Position numbers and translations under genes: made by a program
Assembly (NCBI GenBank): GCA_026210745.1
Contig: CP110631.1
Span: forward strand, 2,604,001 to 2,668,000
Source of the DNA: Exobasidium rhododendri
Lineage: Eukaryota; Basidiomycota; Exobasidiomycetes; Exobasidiales; Exobasidiaceae
Direction of reading: 5' to 3'
Length of the DNA: 64,000 nucleotides
Notes under the pieces: model-generated
Databases searched by the model: none
What the model was told of the DNA's origin: nothing
Seen by the model: the letters and a program-made list of their open reading frames with translations, nothing else
Shown here: piece after piece, positions 36,574 through 48,526 of the stretch
Position numbering within the stretch: position 1 is the stretch's first letter
How the letters are laid out: each line of letters starts with the position of its first letter

Positions 36574-36721
36574 GTGTTGCTTTTCATCCTCTGCTGCTAA
36601 TCGCTCTGCTGTTGCTGTGTACTATATTCTGTGTAAAATTAAGGTTTCTTCTGTGTGTACATTATCTCTTTCGCTCGATAAAATCCTGCGTCGTGCACAA
36701 AATCCTACATGCAGACGCCGC

Positions 36722-38689
36722 TTAGTTTTGGATGCGTACGTTGGCGGCAAAACAGCCTTGATTGCCAAACCAATCTCGACCGCGAACGATGATCCTGTAG
36801 TCTCCGTTTCCATTTGGCTCTCTCCTTGTGTCCCAAGATCCACCTCCGCTAGGAAGTCCAGCAAAGCTTCGAGTAGGAGAATAGAACAATTTTCTTCCTT
36901 TTTCATCAAAGACTGAAGCAAACTTTGATTTGAAAAGTGGAACAGTTCCTGATGCAAAGGCAGGAACGTAGTGTGCCAGCAAGGCGTTCTTGACAAGCAC
37001 GTTTGCCCATTCATTGGACAATTTGCTGTGCTCAAAAGTTGTCCTCCATTCAACATCTTCCGGCTTCAGACAAAGTTTAGGATGTTCAGGAAGATTACCG
37101 CCTTCCGATCTAGGCCAAGCCGCCCACTCCAGAGCATGCAGGGCCGTCGGATCTAGTGCATCCCCTGCATTACCCGGCGTGGCAATGAAGGAATCGAAGC
37201 CAAGTATTATTTCCACGCTGCCAGACAAGATCGAGGGTTGAGAGAAGTCCTTTGTGGTAGCAAAGACACTTGGTGGGGTAAGACCGCCGTCTTCGCTAGG
37301 TCGGGCAAAGAAGATTTCATCGGGATTTGGATCAGGTGGGACAGTGCTCTTGAAGTCATCGCTAGTGAAAGCATCGAGAGGGTTGAAGTATTGCCAGCCA
37401 CTTTGGAGAGGGCCTTTCCATTCCGTCCAAGATGGATCTGGCCTAGCTACCATGATTCGAAGAAGTCGATTTCGGAAGGGGTACCTCCTGCTGTCATCCC
37501 ACATCTCGGGAGGGTCTGCCGGTTTGTGTCTACAAATCGGCTCGACTGCAATTCGAGATCTGCTCGTAGAGCCGATGATGTGACCAGCAGAGATGATCTG
37601 CCCCAGATCAACATGAATCGCACTTGCATTGAGACCTAGAAGATGATAGACGAATCCCCACTCATCCCGAAGTAGGACGGCATACCCATGCTCATCATTG
37701 CGATGGTTTGAAGGTGGTCTCGGAATTGTGTAATTGCCCTTCCACACAATCTGTCCTCCCACTGGTGCGTGCACTGGCTCAAATTCTCGATCAGTCGGTC
37801 TGCTATGATTGCCATTTGTCGGCGATTGAATCGATATCCCCAAAGACCAAGATGAGTCGACCAAGTCAACGCCATTCAGTACATCAGTGGCATCGGCTTT
37901 GTTTGACTTCGGAAGGAACGGGTCTTGCATTTGACTGGAGATTCTGTTTGGCGTCTTCCCATCCCAGGGCAACTGCGTCTTGTCGTGATTGGTAATTGCG
38001 TACGGCCACAACGCTTTCCCATCGCCTCCACGCTCTTCTGCGGCTCGCACTAATCTGCCTATCCAGAACGCATGTCGCTCCTTTCTTGATGGGAAATTCC
38101 TCTGGATGTCGAATTGTAGGGTCAAACTGTCGAGATAGGATTCTGCTATTTCTGCATGTGACGAAGTAGCTAACAGTGAGTATAGGGAAGGGCAGGACTT
38201 CTTGTCGATTAGAACCCGAGATTGCGATGGTATGATTTTATAGGGTTCGCATGATATTGTCGTTAAGGTTTCATTCGTGGTCAATTCGTTTAGATCATCA
38301 CTTTCACACGCTTCTATCCCACCACCCGAACTGAGCGAACCGCAATCGAGATGGACCTGTTCCCAATTCCTTCGTTTTCTTGATCCCACATTAATTCTTA
38401 CGCTCCCTACATCGTATAGCGATGCTTCGGTGGAAAGAACAAGATATTGAGGAGCATGGGAGGATATTGGTGATGTTATATATAAGCCCGAGTGTGATAA
38501 TTGTACCGCTCCAGGAAGAATGGAGGGTGTGGTCATTGATATATTGTCGTCACTTCGAAAGGAGCTGCTAAATGCTCTTTGCTTTTGGGGGTCTGCTGTT
38601 ATCGTTGCCGACGAGCAAGACAAAAGAGCTAGAACACCACCAAGAGCTATCAAGCGGAAAGCCATCCCGGCTCTGTCAAACAATATCAT
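36722..38689 (-). CDS. Secreted protein with degenerate M23/LytM-like fold
   Basis: Single exon, 655 aa. Starts MILFDRAGMAFRLIALGG and then ALLSCSSAT, a good signal peptide; a second ATG at 38665 would give a tighter one. Around residues 300-420 the order of segments matches the M23 (lysostaphin/LytM) barrel: HAPVGGQIVWKG, then GYAVLLRDEWGFVYHLLGL, then GQIISAGHIIGSTS, and a closing NPLDAF. The zinc ligands are not kept: the HxGxD site reads SLGIS, and the HLHF site reads LLRIM, so peptidase activity is unlikely. Flanks carry several N-glycosylation sequons and Cys. A secreted cell-wall or sugar-binding role is possible but unproven. Convergent with SPC25. Confidence 0.75.
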   Translation of the reverse strand: MILFDRAGMAFRLIALGGVLALLSCSSATITADPQKQRAFSSSFRSDDNISMTTPSILPGAVQLSHSGLYITSPISSHAPQYLVLSTEASLYDVGSVRINVGSRKRRNWEQVHLDCGSLSSGGGIEACESDDLNELTTNETLTTISCEPYKIIPSQSRVLIDKKSCPSLYSLLATSSHAEIAESYLDSLTLQFDIQRNFPSRKERHAFWIGRLVRAAEERGGDGKALWPYAITNHDKTQLPWDGKTPNRISSQMQDPFLPKSNKADATDVLNGVDLVDSSWSLGISIQSPTNGNHSRPTDREFEPVHAPVGGQIVWKGNYTIPRPPSNHRNDEHGYAVLLRDEWGFVYHLLGLNASAIHVDLGQIISAGHIIGSTSRSRIAVEPICRHKPADPPEMWDDSRRYPFRNRLLRIMVARPDPSWTEWKGPLQSGWQYFNPLDAFTSDDFKSTVPPDPNPDEIFFARPSEDGGLTPPSVFATTKDFSQPSILSGSVEIILGFDSFIATPGNAGDALDPTALHALEWAAWPRSEGGNLPEHPKLCLKPEDVEWRTTFEHSKLSNEWANVLVKNALLAHYVPAFASGTVPLFKSKFASVFDEKGRKLFYSPTRSFAGLPSGGGSWDTRREPNGNGDYRIIVRGRDWFGNQGCFAANVRIQN

Positions 38690-38834
38690 CGCTGTACTAG
38701 GCGGGAAGGAAGATTGGACGATCTTGCGACTTTCATTGCCCGTAGGCGTAACGTATTAGAGGTCAATTCTATTTCGGGCCCTGCCCGAGCTTGGAGGAGC
38801 TTGGAGAGAAAGGAGAAGTGGAGAAAGGTCATCA

Positions 38835-38840
38835 CACGTG
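38835..38840. promoter_or_regulatory. CACGTG E-box, RPN1 side
   Basis: CACGTG with its distal base 131 nt before the RPN1 ATG at 38966, in the 276-nt divergent interval with the M23-like gene. No PACE-type Rpn4 box was noticed. Confidence 0.6.
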
Positions 38841-38965
38841 CTCAATTTACAGAACAGCACCGACGCGCGGCTTGTCACCTACACACACACACATTGGAAG
38901 GAAGGAAGTAGTAGGCAGAGCTGAACCTCTATCGGCGACACACTTGTAGAGTGAACTTGACCAAG

Positions 38966-41900
38966 ATGGCTCGTGAAGAAGATGCGCAGGCACAGTCCAT
39001 AGCCGTTCCTTCGGAGGATCCAGTGAAGAAAGAGAAGAAGGAAGAAAAGGAAAAGGTCAGCTTTGGAGATGGCAAGGAAATCAAGGCAGACAAGAAAGAT
39101 GACGAGTTGAGTGAGGAGGATTTGCAGCTAAAGAACGAGCTCGAGATGTTGGTGGATAGGCTGAGGGTGAGTGGCAATAAGGAACTACGTAGGGTGCTGC
39201 ATTGGCCGTGCTCTGAACAATATTTAATCCTTACTGTAATCGGGTAGGAATCCGACAAGAACTTGCATAAACCCGCCTTGGAGTCGCTGCGATCTTTGAT
39301 CAGGACAAGTACATCTTCCATGACCTCGGTACCCAAGCCGCTCAAATTTCTCAGGCCACATTACCCGGATATGAAGGCGATCTTCGAGACTTGGTCAGGC
39401 TCAAGTGACAAAGCTCTCTTTGCCGAGATTCTTTCGGTCTTGGCCATGACATATTCTGACAATGGAGAGCGGGAAACACTCAAATTTCGACTACTTTCAT
39501 CGGCAGTCGGCGAAGCAGAAGATCCGGGTCTATGGGGGCACGAATACATGCGACATCTCTCTGCAGAGCTCGGAGAAGAGTACAATTCTTTGAGCGAAAC
39601 AGATGACGCAGCGTTGGCAGACGGCACAAAGCATCAAGAGCTACTTGATTTGGCGCTGTTGATCGTCCCTTTCAGTCTCAAACACAATGCAGAGGCAGAT
39701 GCAGTCGACTTGTTGCTGGAGCTGGAGTCGATCCACAAACTGCCTCAATTTGTCGATAAAGATACCTATGGAAGGACTTGCCTGTATATGGTCAGGTGAG
39801 TCTACTTGTGTTCGATAGTGTCGGAAGGACTGTTTCCTGACTATTTTCTTCGACATTCTGTACAGCTGTGTCAATTTGCTTGTACCACCTGATGATAGGG
39901 ACTTCTTGCAGACTGCTCACGAGATATACCGCAAATTCGATCGTTTTGCGGAGGCCATGACGATCGCACTACGACTGGGTGACCGAGATTTAATTCGAAG
40001 CGATTTCGAAGCACCCACTAATCCTGTCATGAAGAAGCAACTAGCCTTTATGCTGGCGAGACAACAGATTCCCGTGGAATGGATCCAAGATGAAGACAAT
40101 CCTTTGACAGATTACGAGGTGCTCGATTGTCTCTACAATACGCACCTTTCGTCTCATCTAATTCAATTCGGAAAGGAGCTCGGCGTTTCGGAACCGAAAT
40201 CATTGGAAGATGTTTACAAAAGTCACTTGGAAACGAGTAGGTCAACGCTGGGCGGAACGGTTGATTCTGCGAAAGGCAATCTAGCAAGCACTTTTGTCAA
40301 CGCCTTTGTCAATGCCGGCTTTGGTAACGACAAGCTCATGGTAGGAGCCGAAGAAGGGAATAGTTGGATTTACAAGAACAAAGATCATGGTATGTTGAGT
40401 GCTAGTGCATCCTTAGGAATGAGTCTGCTCTGGGATACCGAATTGGGTCTGAGTCATGTCGACAAGTACACCTACTCTTCCGACGAATACATCAAGGCGG
40501 GTGCTTTGATGGCATATGGTATTCTCCATTCTGGCGTTAGGACAGAGATGGATGCTGCCTTGGCCTTGCTGACGGAACACGTAGAGAGCAAGAGTATTCC
40601 ACTGAAGATTTCTGCCATTGTAGGAATCGGTATTGCGTATGCCGGATCGTGTAGAGAAGACATCGTGCAGTTGCTCTTACAGCATGTGGCTGATGAAACG
40701 ACCTCGATGGAAGTGGCCTCCATGGCAGCCTTGTCACTTGGATTCATCTTTGTCGGATCCGCTCATGGTGAGATAACGCCTACTATTTTACAGACTATGA
40801 TGGAGAGGGAATCGACGCAGCTGAATGAAAAGTGGGCAAGGTTCATGAGTCTGGGGTTGGCTTTGCTCTTTGTTGGTCAACAAGATCAGAGTGACGCGAC
40901 GATTGAAACATTGAAGGCAATCGAGCACCCCATCTCCAAACAGACGCAAGTACTGGTCGACATGTGCAGTTATGCAGGAACAGGCAACGTACTCAAGGTT
41001 CAAACGATGCTTCACCATTGCACAGAGCATCTCAATGTAGAAGAAAAGGAGGAAGACAAAAAGGGACCGGAAGGAGGTGACGATAAGGACAGCACCACGG
41101 AAGGTGAAGTAGAGAAGTCGAACGATCTCTATCAAGCTTTTGCCGTCATTGGGATTGCCTTGGTGGCTATGGGAGAAGATGTTGGAGCGGAAATGTGCCT
41201 ACGTCACATGGCTCATATGATGCACTACGGTGAACCCGTGATCCGTCGATCTGTCCCGTTGGCATTGGCGCTGTTGAACCCGTCCAATCCTCAAATGTCA
41301 CTGATAGACACCCTCTCCAAGTACTCACACGATAATGACCTGGAAGTGGCCGTCAACGCGATCCTGGCGATGGGCCTGGTGGGAGCAGGTACAAACAATG
41401 CTAGATTGGCTCAAATGCTGCGACAATTAGCGAATTATTATCACAAAGAAAGCAATTGTCTCTTCATGGTCCGAATCGCGCAAGGACTCGTTCACATGGG
41501 GAAAGGCACGATCGGTATCAATCCTTATCACACCGATCGACAGCTGATGAGCAAAACGGCCATCTGCGGCTTACTGGCCACGTTGGTCAGCTTCACAGAT
41601 GCACAGGGATTTGTCTTGGACAAGAGTCATTGGATGCTGTACTTTCTCGTCAGTGCCATGTACCCAAGATTCCTGATCACTCTGGATGAAGAATTAAAGT
41701 CGCTCCCGACGAGCGTTCGGGTGGGTCAAGCTGTCGATGTTGTAGGACAAGCGGGAAGGCCAAGAACAATCACTGGATTTCAGACTCATACAAGTCCTGT
41801 TCGATTGGGAACGTTGGAGAGGGCAGAATTGGGTACAGACGAGTATCTGAGCTATGCCAATGTCCTAGAAGGTGAGTCTCGATCTTCTTGCTTTCTTTTA

Positions 41901-42022
41901 TGGTGTTTCTTTGCGATCCGTTTTCACTGATACACCATTTCTCTCGCGCTCTTCTTTTTTTCCTCGCCACGATAGGGCTGACGATTCTAAGAAAGAATCC
42001 AGGCTACGAGAAAGAAGATTGA
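38966..42022 (+). CDS. RPN1: 26S proteasome regulatory subunit Rpn1
   Basis: Largest scaffold of the proteasome base; binds Rad23/Dsk2-type shuttles, ubiquitin and Ubp6. Exons 38966-39166, 39248-39795, 39866-41871 and 41976-42022 give 933 aa, standard for the family. A Lys/Glu-rich N-terminus and the LxxEDLQLKNELEMLVDRL helix are followed by helical repeats. The PC-repeat toroid is at about residues 400-760 (for example AGALMAYGILHSGV and ISAIVGIGIAYAGS). The acidic insert EEKEEDKKGPEGGDDKD sits between repeats. The last exon is only 47 nt and encodes GLTILRKNPGYEKED. The start at 38966 is the first ATG; the open frame further upstream begins at GTG. Confidence 0.95.
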
Positions 42023-42160
42023 AAGACTGTCAATTTGTATAAGCATAGACTTGTTGTCCCCTCCATCCCACTTGACCATTATACAAAGATTCCCTTGGAC
42101 GATGTGACGGTACGCTTGCTTTCTCAAAGAGACACTCTAGCAAGGCTTTCCTTCATTCCC

Positions 42161-43792
42161 TCAGAGACGAAAGCGAAGCTTTGCAGGTACCAAAGAAGTG
42201 TTCGCCAGCTTGGCGTTGTCGCTTTCTTGTTGAGACGGGGGTCTTCCTGTGTGATAGGCAAAGGAGAAGACATGGCTCTGATGTGGCGTGAGGGCGGCTA
42301 CAGACGGTAATCCCAGACGGGCGCAGACAAGTGAACCTAGCATGGGCAAGAACTGACGTTGATGATTAGAGATCAGTAGTGCGCTCTTAAGGAAACATCT
42401 CATTCGTGGCTGTCCGGGATCTCTCGTCCCACCCACCTTGAAGGCATGGCCACTATCACCGCTGGCAACGACAAGATTTTGAATGCCGGGAAAGTGATCG
42501 ATGATCCAATTCTCGTCTTCGGAATCACTGTAGAAGCACACCCTCGTGTACTTTACTGTTGCATTCTCCAAGTCAGGATATATCTTTCCTAGTTGAGACA
42601 GCATGCTTTCTAGTTTGTCGGATGGAATGTACTCCTCTGAGCGAGATGATGGAATCGAGGACGTAGATTCTTCTGGACGTGTGGAAGCTCCTCCTCCCTC
42701 CTCACCGGCATGGAAAGACGGAAAAGAGTTGGGAGAGGTATTGCTTCTGGACGGGGCAGGATTCTGATATCCATTGCTGTGGATGGCAATCTTCATGACA
42801 CCTTCACTATCAGGCTCGAAGCAGTAGAAGCCGCTGCATAGGATTCGGTACATTGTCAGTGATTCTGTCCATCGTGCGCATTTGCCCTTTCACATGCAGC
42901 ATCAAACTCACGTTGTAAAGTCCAAAACGACGGGTGCTTTGGCGTAGGCTGTCCTCTGCTCCTCATTCAGCTGCAGAGCCACGACACACTGTGCAGATGG
43001 CCATGTCGGCATTCTTTGTAGTTGCCATTGCTTCGGAACGAGGTCATGAAGCAATCCTTGTGCCCATGCTCCTGCACATAGGATGACGTGACCTTTGCCT
43101 GACACTTTATACTCTCTACCATTGCTGGTCTTGACTCCGACAACTTTCGTTGGCTGTAGGGAACTGTCAAAGAGAAGTTTGACCACTTGAGATTCGCCGT
43201 ACACCTGGGCACCTAGTCTTTTCGCTTCATCGAGGACCGCTCGTGTTGCTCGATCAGCTTCACCCCAGCCGCCCCTAGGATTGAAGTAGGATGTCGCTGT
43301 GCCTGCTTCAACTCGGGCCGCCCACTTTCCTACCTTGGTATGCATAGAAGGCGGAAGGCTCCTTAGAAATTCCTCCTTGCTCGAGATTGCGTGTGCCACC
43401 GATGGCAACTTCTCTCCCTTCCTTGCTAATTCCAATTTGGATTCACGAATCTCATGTCCCACTGCTCTTGACACGCCTTCTCGGACGTATCTGCGTGAAG
43501 CAGAGGCGTCCTCTCCCTCACCATAGAAGAGCACACCGACTTCATGATAATACGGAGAAAGTAAGGGTGATCTTCTCCACATTGAGATCACTGCCTTTCC
43601 CACATTGCGATAATGCTCATCTGAATAGTCTGCACGAATGATCTTGTTGAGATCATTGCTGGCGGCATCGATGCTGTGATACCCATCTTTAGATCGTTCC
43701 AACACTGTGACCTGATGACCGGCCTTTACCAACTCAAGGGCAGTAGACGAACCAAACACGCCTGCTCCGATGATGACATATGAGTCCTCCAT
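42161..43792 (-). CDS. FAD-dependent amine oxidase (sarcosine/fructosyl-amine/L-pipecolate oxidase family)
   Basis: DAO-fold flavoenzyme oxidising a secondary amine or glycated amino acid. Exons 43792-42912, 42833-42437 and 42352-42161 give 489 aa. The Rossmann motif IIGAGVFGSS is at residues 6-15 and GHVILCAGAWAQ is near 255. Arg-Val-Cys-Phe-Tyr around residue 395 fits the Cys that holds FAD covalently in monomeric sarcosine oxidases, and SGDSGHAFK joins FLPMLG after intron 2. A Ser/Pro-rich insert (about residues 315-365) is unusual. The start was moved to the ATG at 43792, because the open frame further upstream begins at TTG. The last ~45 residues lack the usual C-terminal motif, so the 3' end is less certain. 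The substrate cannot be told. Confidence 0.85.
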
Positions 43793-45161
43793 CTTCGTAC
43801 GGTGTCTCAATGGGAGGGGCAAGGAAGAGGAGAGCGTCGCAAGTCCCGGCCGCCCTTGGCTCTCTCTCTACAAGTGAAGTTGGAAGATCTGGCCAACTCA
43901 TGAAGATTAAGCATGCCGCGGATAAAGTTGGAGATAAAGTTGGAGCTCGAGAAAGTAAACGGCTCTCTTTACTTTGCAAGTTGCCAAGGGCACTGTTCGG
44001 AATTCCCTTCAGTGTCGAAGGGCGAAAGTAGGGGACGAGATGCTCTGAACGTCGATTAGTGGGCAGGTGGGGCCGGTCGTGTGTGGTGTTAGTGTGACAA
44101 TGCGCCATTCATCGGCGGATTAAGACAGACACCTTTCCTGCTCGACGTTCCCTTTACCTTTGATTTTTTCACCTTAGAAGGACAGTCGCACTAGGCTGAT
44201 TATAAGAGGCGTCGATGCTTGTCGCGCCTGGAATTATTCTACCTGGTGAATAGCTTATGGCTCCATTCTCTTTGTTTTCTTGATCAAGATTGGCATATGG
44301 AGAGGTCTGATTGAGGTGGGAAAATGGGGGGAAAACCGAGGGGCCGATGAATGCAGTCTCCATGCAAGAGGAGATCTTGAAGCTCCATTGCAAGCGAGCT
44401 ACGGATGGGAGAAAAAGTGAAGGATCTCTGCTCCCTTTGTAGCGCAAGTCGTTGTTTCCCTCTTCTGCTCTAGTCTTTCCCTTCCCTACCAACCATAACA
44501 TCGTTCTCCCTCGTAATAAGACCGGAGGGGAGAGGAGAAAGGTGGATCAGTCTTCGCCATTGTGAGAGACAGCATTGCTCTCCTTGTACAGCGGGGGTGA
44601 GTGAAAGACGCGCCTTTGAAGTGGATCAAGGTCACCTTTTCGGGGGGCTGCAAACGACGTGTCAGATGCAGTTTAGCGGTGGGAGGGAGCGACTACCTCG
44701 AAGTTAGTGTGGATGTACGTCCCACTTTGGGTTGGATGCTATCCTGTGCTCTGAGGCATTGTGCGTGAAGCCGCAGGGACGGGCGCAATGCTTGCTTCGT
44801 TGGCTGGCTGGACACCGATAGAGGTGGGCTTGAGAGAGATGAAATGATCGTGACGGGGGAGAGGTCCATGCTTTACGAATAATCATTGTCCACACTGGTA
44901 GCGTATTTCAGACTACTCACAACAGGCGGCTTTCCTCCCTCGCCCTCGTCGCGTCAGTGATGGTCGGATTCTGGTGTCAGTAGATCAGTAGAGTAGTGAA
45001 TGCTTGCGAAGATGCTGCCGCCGTCGTAGTCATTGTTGTCGTCTATCCCATACCTGTCACGCTCGCTCTGTACTGGGATGAGGTGTGATCATTCTGCCAA
45101 GCACTGTAACGACCTTCTGACTCAGACTCCCTTACACTCTGAAACAGCAGCGTCTACCAGT
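43793..45161. other. Divergent 1.37-kb interval, FAD oxidase / HPC2
   Basis: Holds a perfect 12-nt tandem duplication at 43921-43944. No CACGTG was seen. Small open frames here (for example minus 44169-44501) lack support. Probably two promoters plus a long HPC2 leader; an upstream HPC2 exon is possible. Confidence 0.45.
43921..43944. repeat. 12-nt perfect tandem duplication
   Basis: GATAAAGTTGGA occurs twice in tandem, about 130-150 nt upstream of the FAD oxidase ATG. Could be a duplicated regulatory site; GATA is present in each copy. Confidence 0.85.
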
Positions 45162-47738
45162 ATGGCCGCTGAGGAAAGCGAACCAAGCGGAGGAAGAGAA
45201 GAAGAAACCAAAATCCCGTCCAGAATATCAATGGCTGCTCTTTGCACACCAAATGGATCCCCTCTTCCATCGATATCGAAAGGGATGCTCAGTAGGGGCG
45301 TAGTAGGTGAGGTCAAGGCGACCAAAGACGTGCAAGATGGTAACGAAGATACCTCGATGAAGGAAGTAGAAGGGGACCTATCATTGAACGGGAATGGAAA
45401 GATGCTGCATGGGGGTGCAGAGAACGGAGGAGCGCTGCACGTTCTAGAATCAGAAAAGGAAGAGGAGAATGGGGAGGGTGAAGAAGAAGAGGAGGAGGAG
45501 GAGGACGACGACGATGATGGCGAGGAAGAGGATGAGGAGGACGATGAAGAGGAGGAAGAGGACGACGACGAGGACGAGGACGAGGAAGGAGAAGAGGAAG
45601 AGGAAGGAAGTGGTAGCGATAGCGGAACCTTTCAGTCTCTCTCCGAACTGGAAGTTGCCCAGGGTAGTGGTGAAACGAGTGCAAGAAAATCACCAGCGAA
45701 AGATGGTGATGGTAACAGGACAGTTCAGGCGTCCAGTGATGGAGTGACAGCCAAAGCTTCATCTCCAACAGGAAATGGGATCGATCGGGATAAAGCTGGA
45801 TCGTCAGATCTGACAGAAAAAGAAGTACCCAAGGGGAGGAGAGCGCCAAAGCGAAGGAGCCCTTCCATAGATCTTTCTTTACCAGTCGGACCGCCTGCTA
45901 GACCTACGATGCGACTGAAGTTGACAGTTGCACACAACGAAGAAGAAGACTACTTGACCAACGTACCGGAAGAGGTCTACAAGATACTGAAAGAGAAACA
46001 CGATCCTTGGGCAGATTGGTATAAAAGCTCATTACCAGAGTCAGAAGATACGGACATGACTGCTGGATCAAATGAAGGCCCTGACTTGCATGAATTGGGA
46101 GGTCTAGCCAAACTTTTACAAAAGTATCCAGACAAGGTCAATGGTGGTAGTGGTGGTAAGAAGAAAAAGTTTGACGAGTACGATATTGGTCAATACGACG
46201 TTAGGGATCCGTTCGTAGATGATTCGGAGCTGGGCGTAGATGAACCTACGCACTCTGCCAAGCCTACTGCTGACGGCTTCTTTGTCACACAAGGCGAAGT
46301 GGAACTTCAAAAAGCGATTGCAGCTGCGAAAGATTCAAAGAGTAATCTGATCTTTACCCAGGGAGGTATAGGCAAGAAGGCACCGATCCCGACTGGATTC
46401 GGTCAAAAGGTGGAGGGGGGAGGGGGAGGAGCAGGAGCCGTGTCGGTAGAGATGGGACCAAAGGAGAACCCAGACTACGTTGGCATCACTAATGCCCTCT
46501 TAGCAGAGCATGCCGTCGACTTTGGGATGATCAGTCCACCAGCGATAGGCGATGAGTCTAGGATTTCGTACTTCAATCTCGAGACCAAGGCTGCCGTACC
46601 GTCCTCGCCCAGTACTTCTAACGCTATTCGGGGCAATGAGACCTTGGAAGGCAGTCGAATGAGCCCCATCAAAGTCGACGATGACGATGGTGAAGCGGAA
46701 AAGTCGCCCAGCAAGAACTTGAGTGTAGCCAAGTATCCCACTCGACCTGTTCCCAAGAGATTGGAAGTAGAATTTGACATGCTGAGACAGAAGGTCGCCA
46801 AGGAAAGTTGGCTGAAGAAGACCAAATTTCCACCTGATCTACGAGATCCCCTCCTGCAAGCTAGTAGGATAGCCGTCGCCCTCAACGAGTACAATGACAA
46901 CTTCTTCAATTGGTTGCCACAGATATTCCCCTACAATCGACTGACATTACACAAGTACACGAAACGACAATTCGTCACCAATCATGTCGCATTCATCGCA
47001 CAGCTGCTAGATTTCAACTTGAAGAGCTTTGAATTACAGATAAAAGAAGCCTTGCCGCTCTTGGTAGAAGAGCATGAGGACGTATTGCAGAAATGGAGGA
47101 GTGATGGAGAGCAAAGTCTGCACGGGAATGGTGCCAATCACAATCAAGAGGAGTCACATCAAGAAGTGGGAGAGGACTTAGCTGCAGCAGATCTCGACGG
47201 TGAAGGTGAACATGAGGAGGCAGCAGACAAGGCAGACGAAGAGGCGGCAAAGTCAGGCGAGCCTACGAGGAGGTGGAGATGGTCGGAACAGATGAGGGAA
47301 GTACTCTTCACCATCGTCACCATCGACAGCGCCATGGTGCAGCTGAAAATCGAAAAAGCGTGAGTTTCTTGGTACGTGGGCCAGGTGGTAGGATTTGTCG
47401 CCTCTAATTTGCTCCCTCCGCCCCCCCCGGGCCTTGGTCATTGGCTGCAGTGGTCTGGATGGGTCGGAACAAAAGTCCAGCATCATCAATGCAAGAAAGC
47501 TTCTCTACAAAAGAATTCACGATCTTTGGCCTGACAGAAGTTGGACTACCACAACATCCATTTCGCGAGAATGTAAGTCGGGTGCGAGAAAGGGCCACTT
47601 CATCTCGTGTACGGCAGGCGCTGACCTCGTTGTCGCCAAATCCCTGCAGACGGTTTATACAAGAAAAAGGTGGAGAAGTACACTCAACAGCATTTCCAGA
47701 CTCAGGGGAGAGACATGAACTACGCCATTACCCTCTGA
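45162..47738 (+). CDS. HPC2: HIR complex subunit Hpc2 / ubinuclein
   Basis: Histone H3.3/H4 chaperone subunit in replication-independent nucleosome assembly and histone gene repression. Exons 45162-47359, 47451-47572 and 47650-47738 give 802 aa. A nearly pure Glu/Asp tract is at about residues 96-150. The Hpc2-related domain is at about residues 331-370 (KKKFDEYDIGQYDVRDPFVDDSE, then GFFVTQGEVEL). The ubinuclein middle domain is at about residues 530-640 (FPPDLRDPLLQASRIAVALNEYNDNFF, LTLHKYTKRQFV). The ATG at 45162 was preferred for context (AGT-ATG-G); the ATG at 45078 is also in frame, and the open frame before it starts at TTG. Small last exons encode RKLLYKRIHDLWP and a basic end. Confidence 0.9.
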
Positions 47739-47929
47739 GATACGCACTCGAGCCACGCTCTGAAGTACATGCTCTTCTAAAATCAAGTCTAGTCATCATC
47801 ATCAATCATTTCAAAGAAGTCACTCTTTGCATCAACTTTGTAACACTATCAACGCATAGTACAGTCGTATTACTGTTCCACGCAATTAAGTAGCTTGCTA
47901 CGCCATGTAACTTTTTCTTCTAATAATCG

Positions 47930-48475
47930 TTAGAATTTGTAACTGGAAGAAAGAGGTATACGTCAGTCCAAGCGAGCAGGAAGCGCGAGACAGGAAGCAC
48001 TTCACGACTTACACTTGGTCTGGCTGGTACCCTTGATCGGCGAGCAATCCTTTGAGTTCGCCTTGCGATCCCTTTGGCCCCTTTCCACCACTGATGGCTT
48101 CAACCTGAGGTGGTGGACCACAGATGAAAATCTTGATTTTGTCTGCCAAAGCGGGCGCCGGTAAGTTCTTGCTCAGGATCTCAGGTGTGACGTATCCCTC
48201 AAAGTGTTCTGCGCCAAAGGAAGACGGCTTCTTGTCTAATCCGTAGATGATTCTGAATCGATCATCAGTCTTGGCCAATTTGTCGAACTCTTCACGGAGC
48301 AAGATGTCCTTGTCGGATTTGTTGGTGTAGATGAGTGTACATTTGGTCTTATCGGCTGGGTTTGAGGCAATGGATTGCATCACTTGCCACATGGGTGTGA
48401 TTCCTGTACCGCCGGCGATGCATGCTACAGTGTCGAAAGTGTTGGCTTTGTACTGGGGTGACGGAAGGCAGAGAA

Positions 48476-48526
<51 letters not shown>

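Noticed and set aside
36722-38689. Active M23 metallopeptidase
   Set aside because: The zinc-binding His/Asp positions are not present, so only the fold is claimed.
44169-44501. 110-codon minus-strand open frame between the FAD oxidase and HPC2
   Set aside because: No homology-like pattern and no splice partners; likely chance.
45033-45161. Longer HPC2 N-terminus from 45033
   Set aside because: 45033 is a TTG; the first ATG (45078) has weaker context than 45162. Kept only as an alternative.
45313-45849. Pro/His/Arg-rich frame antisense to HPC2
   Set aside because: Produced by the complement of the GAA/GAC acidic tract.
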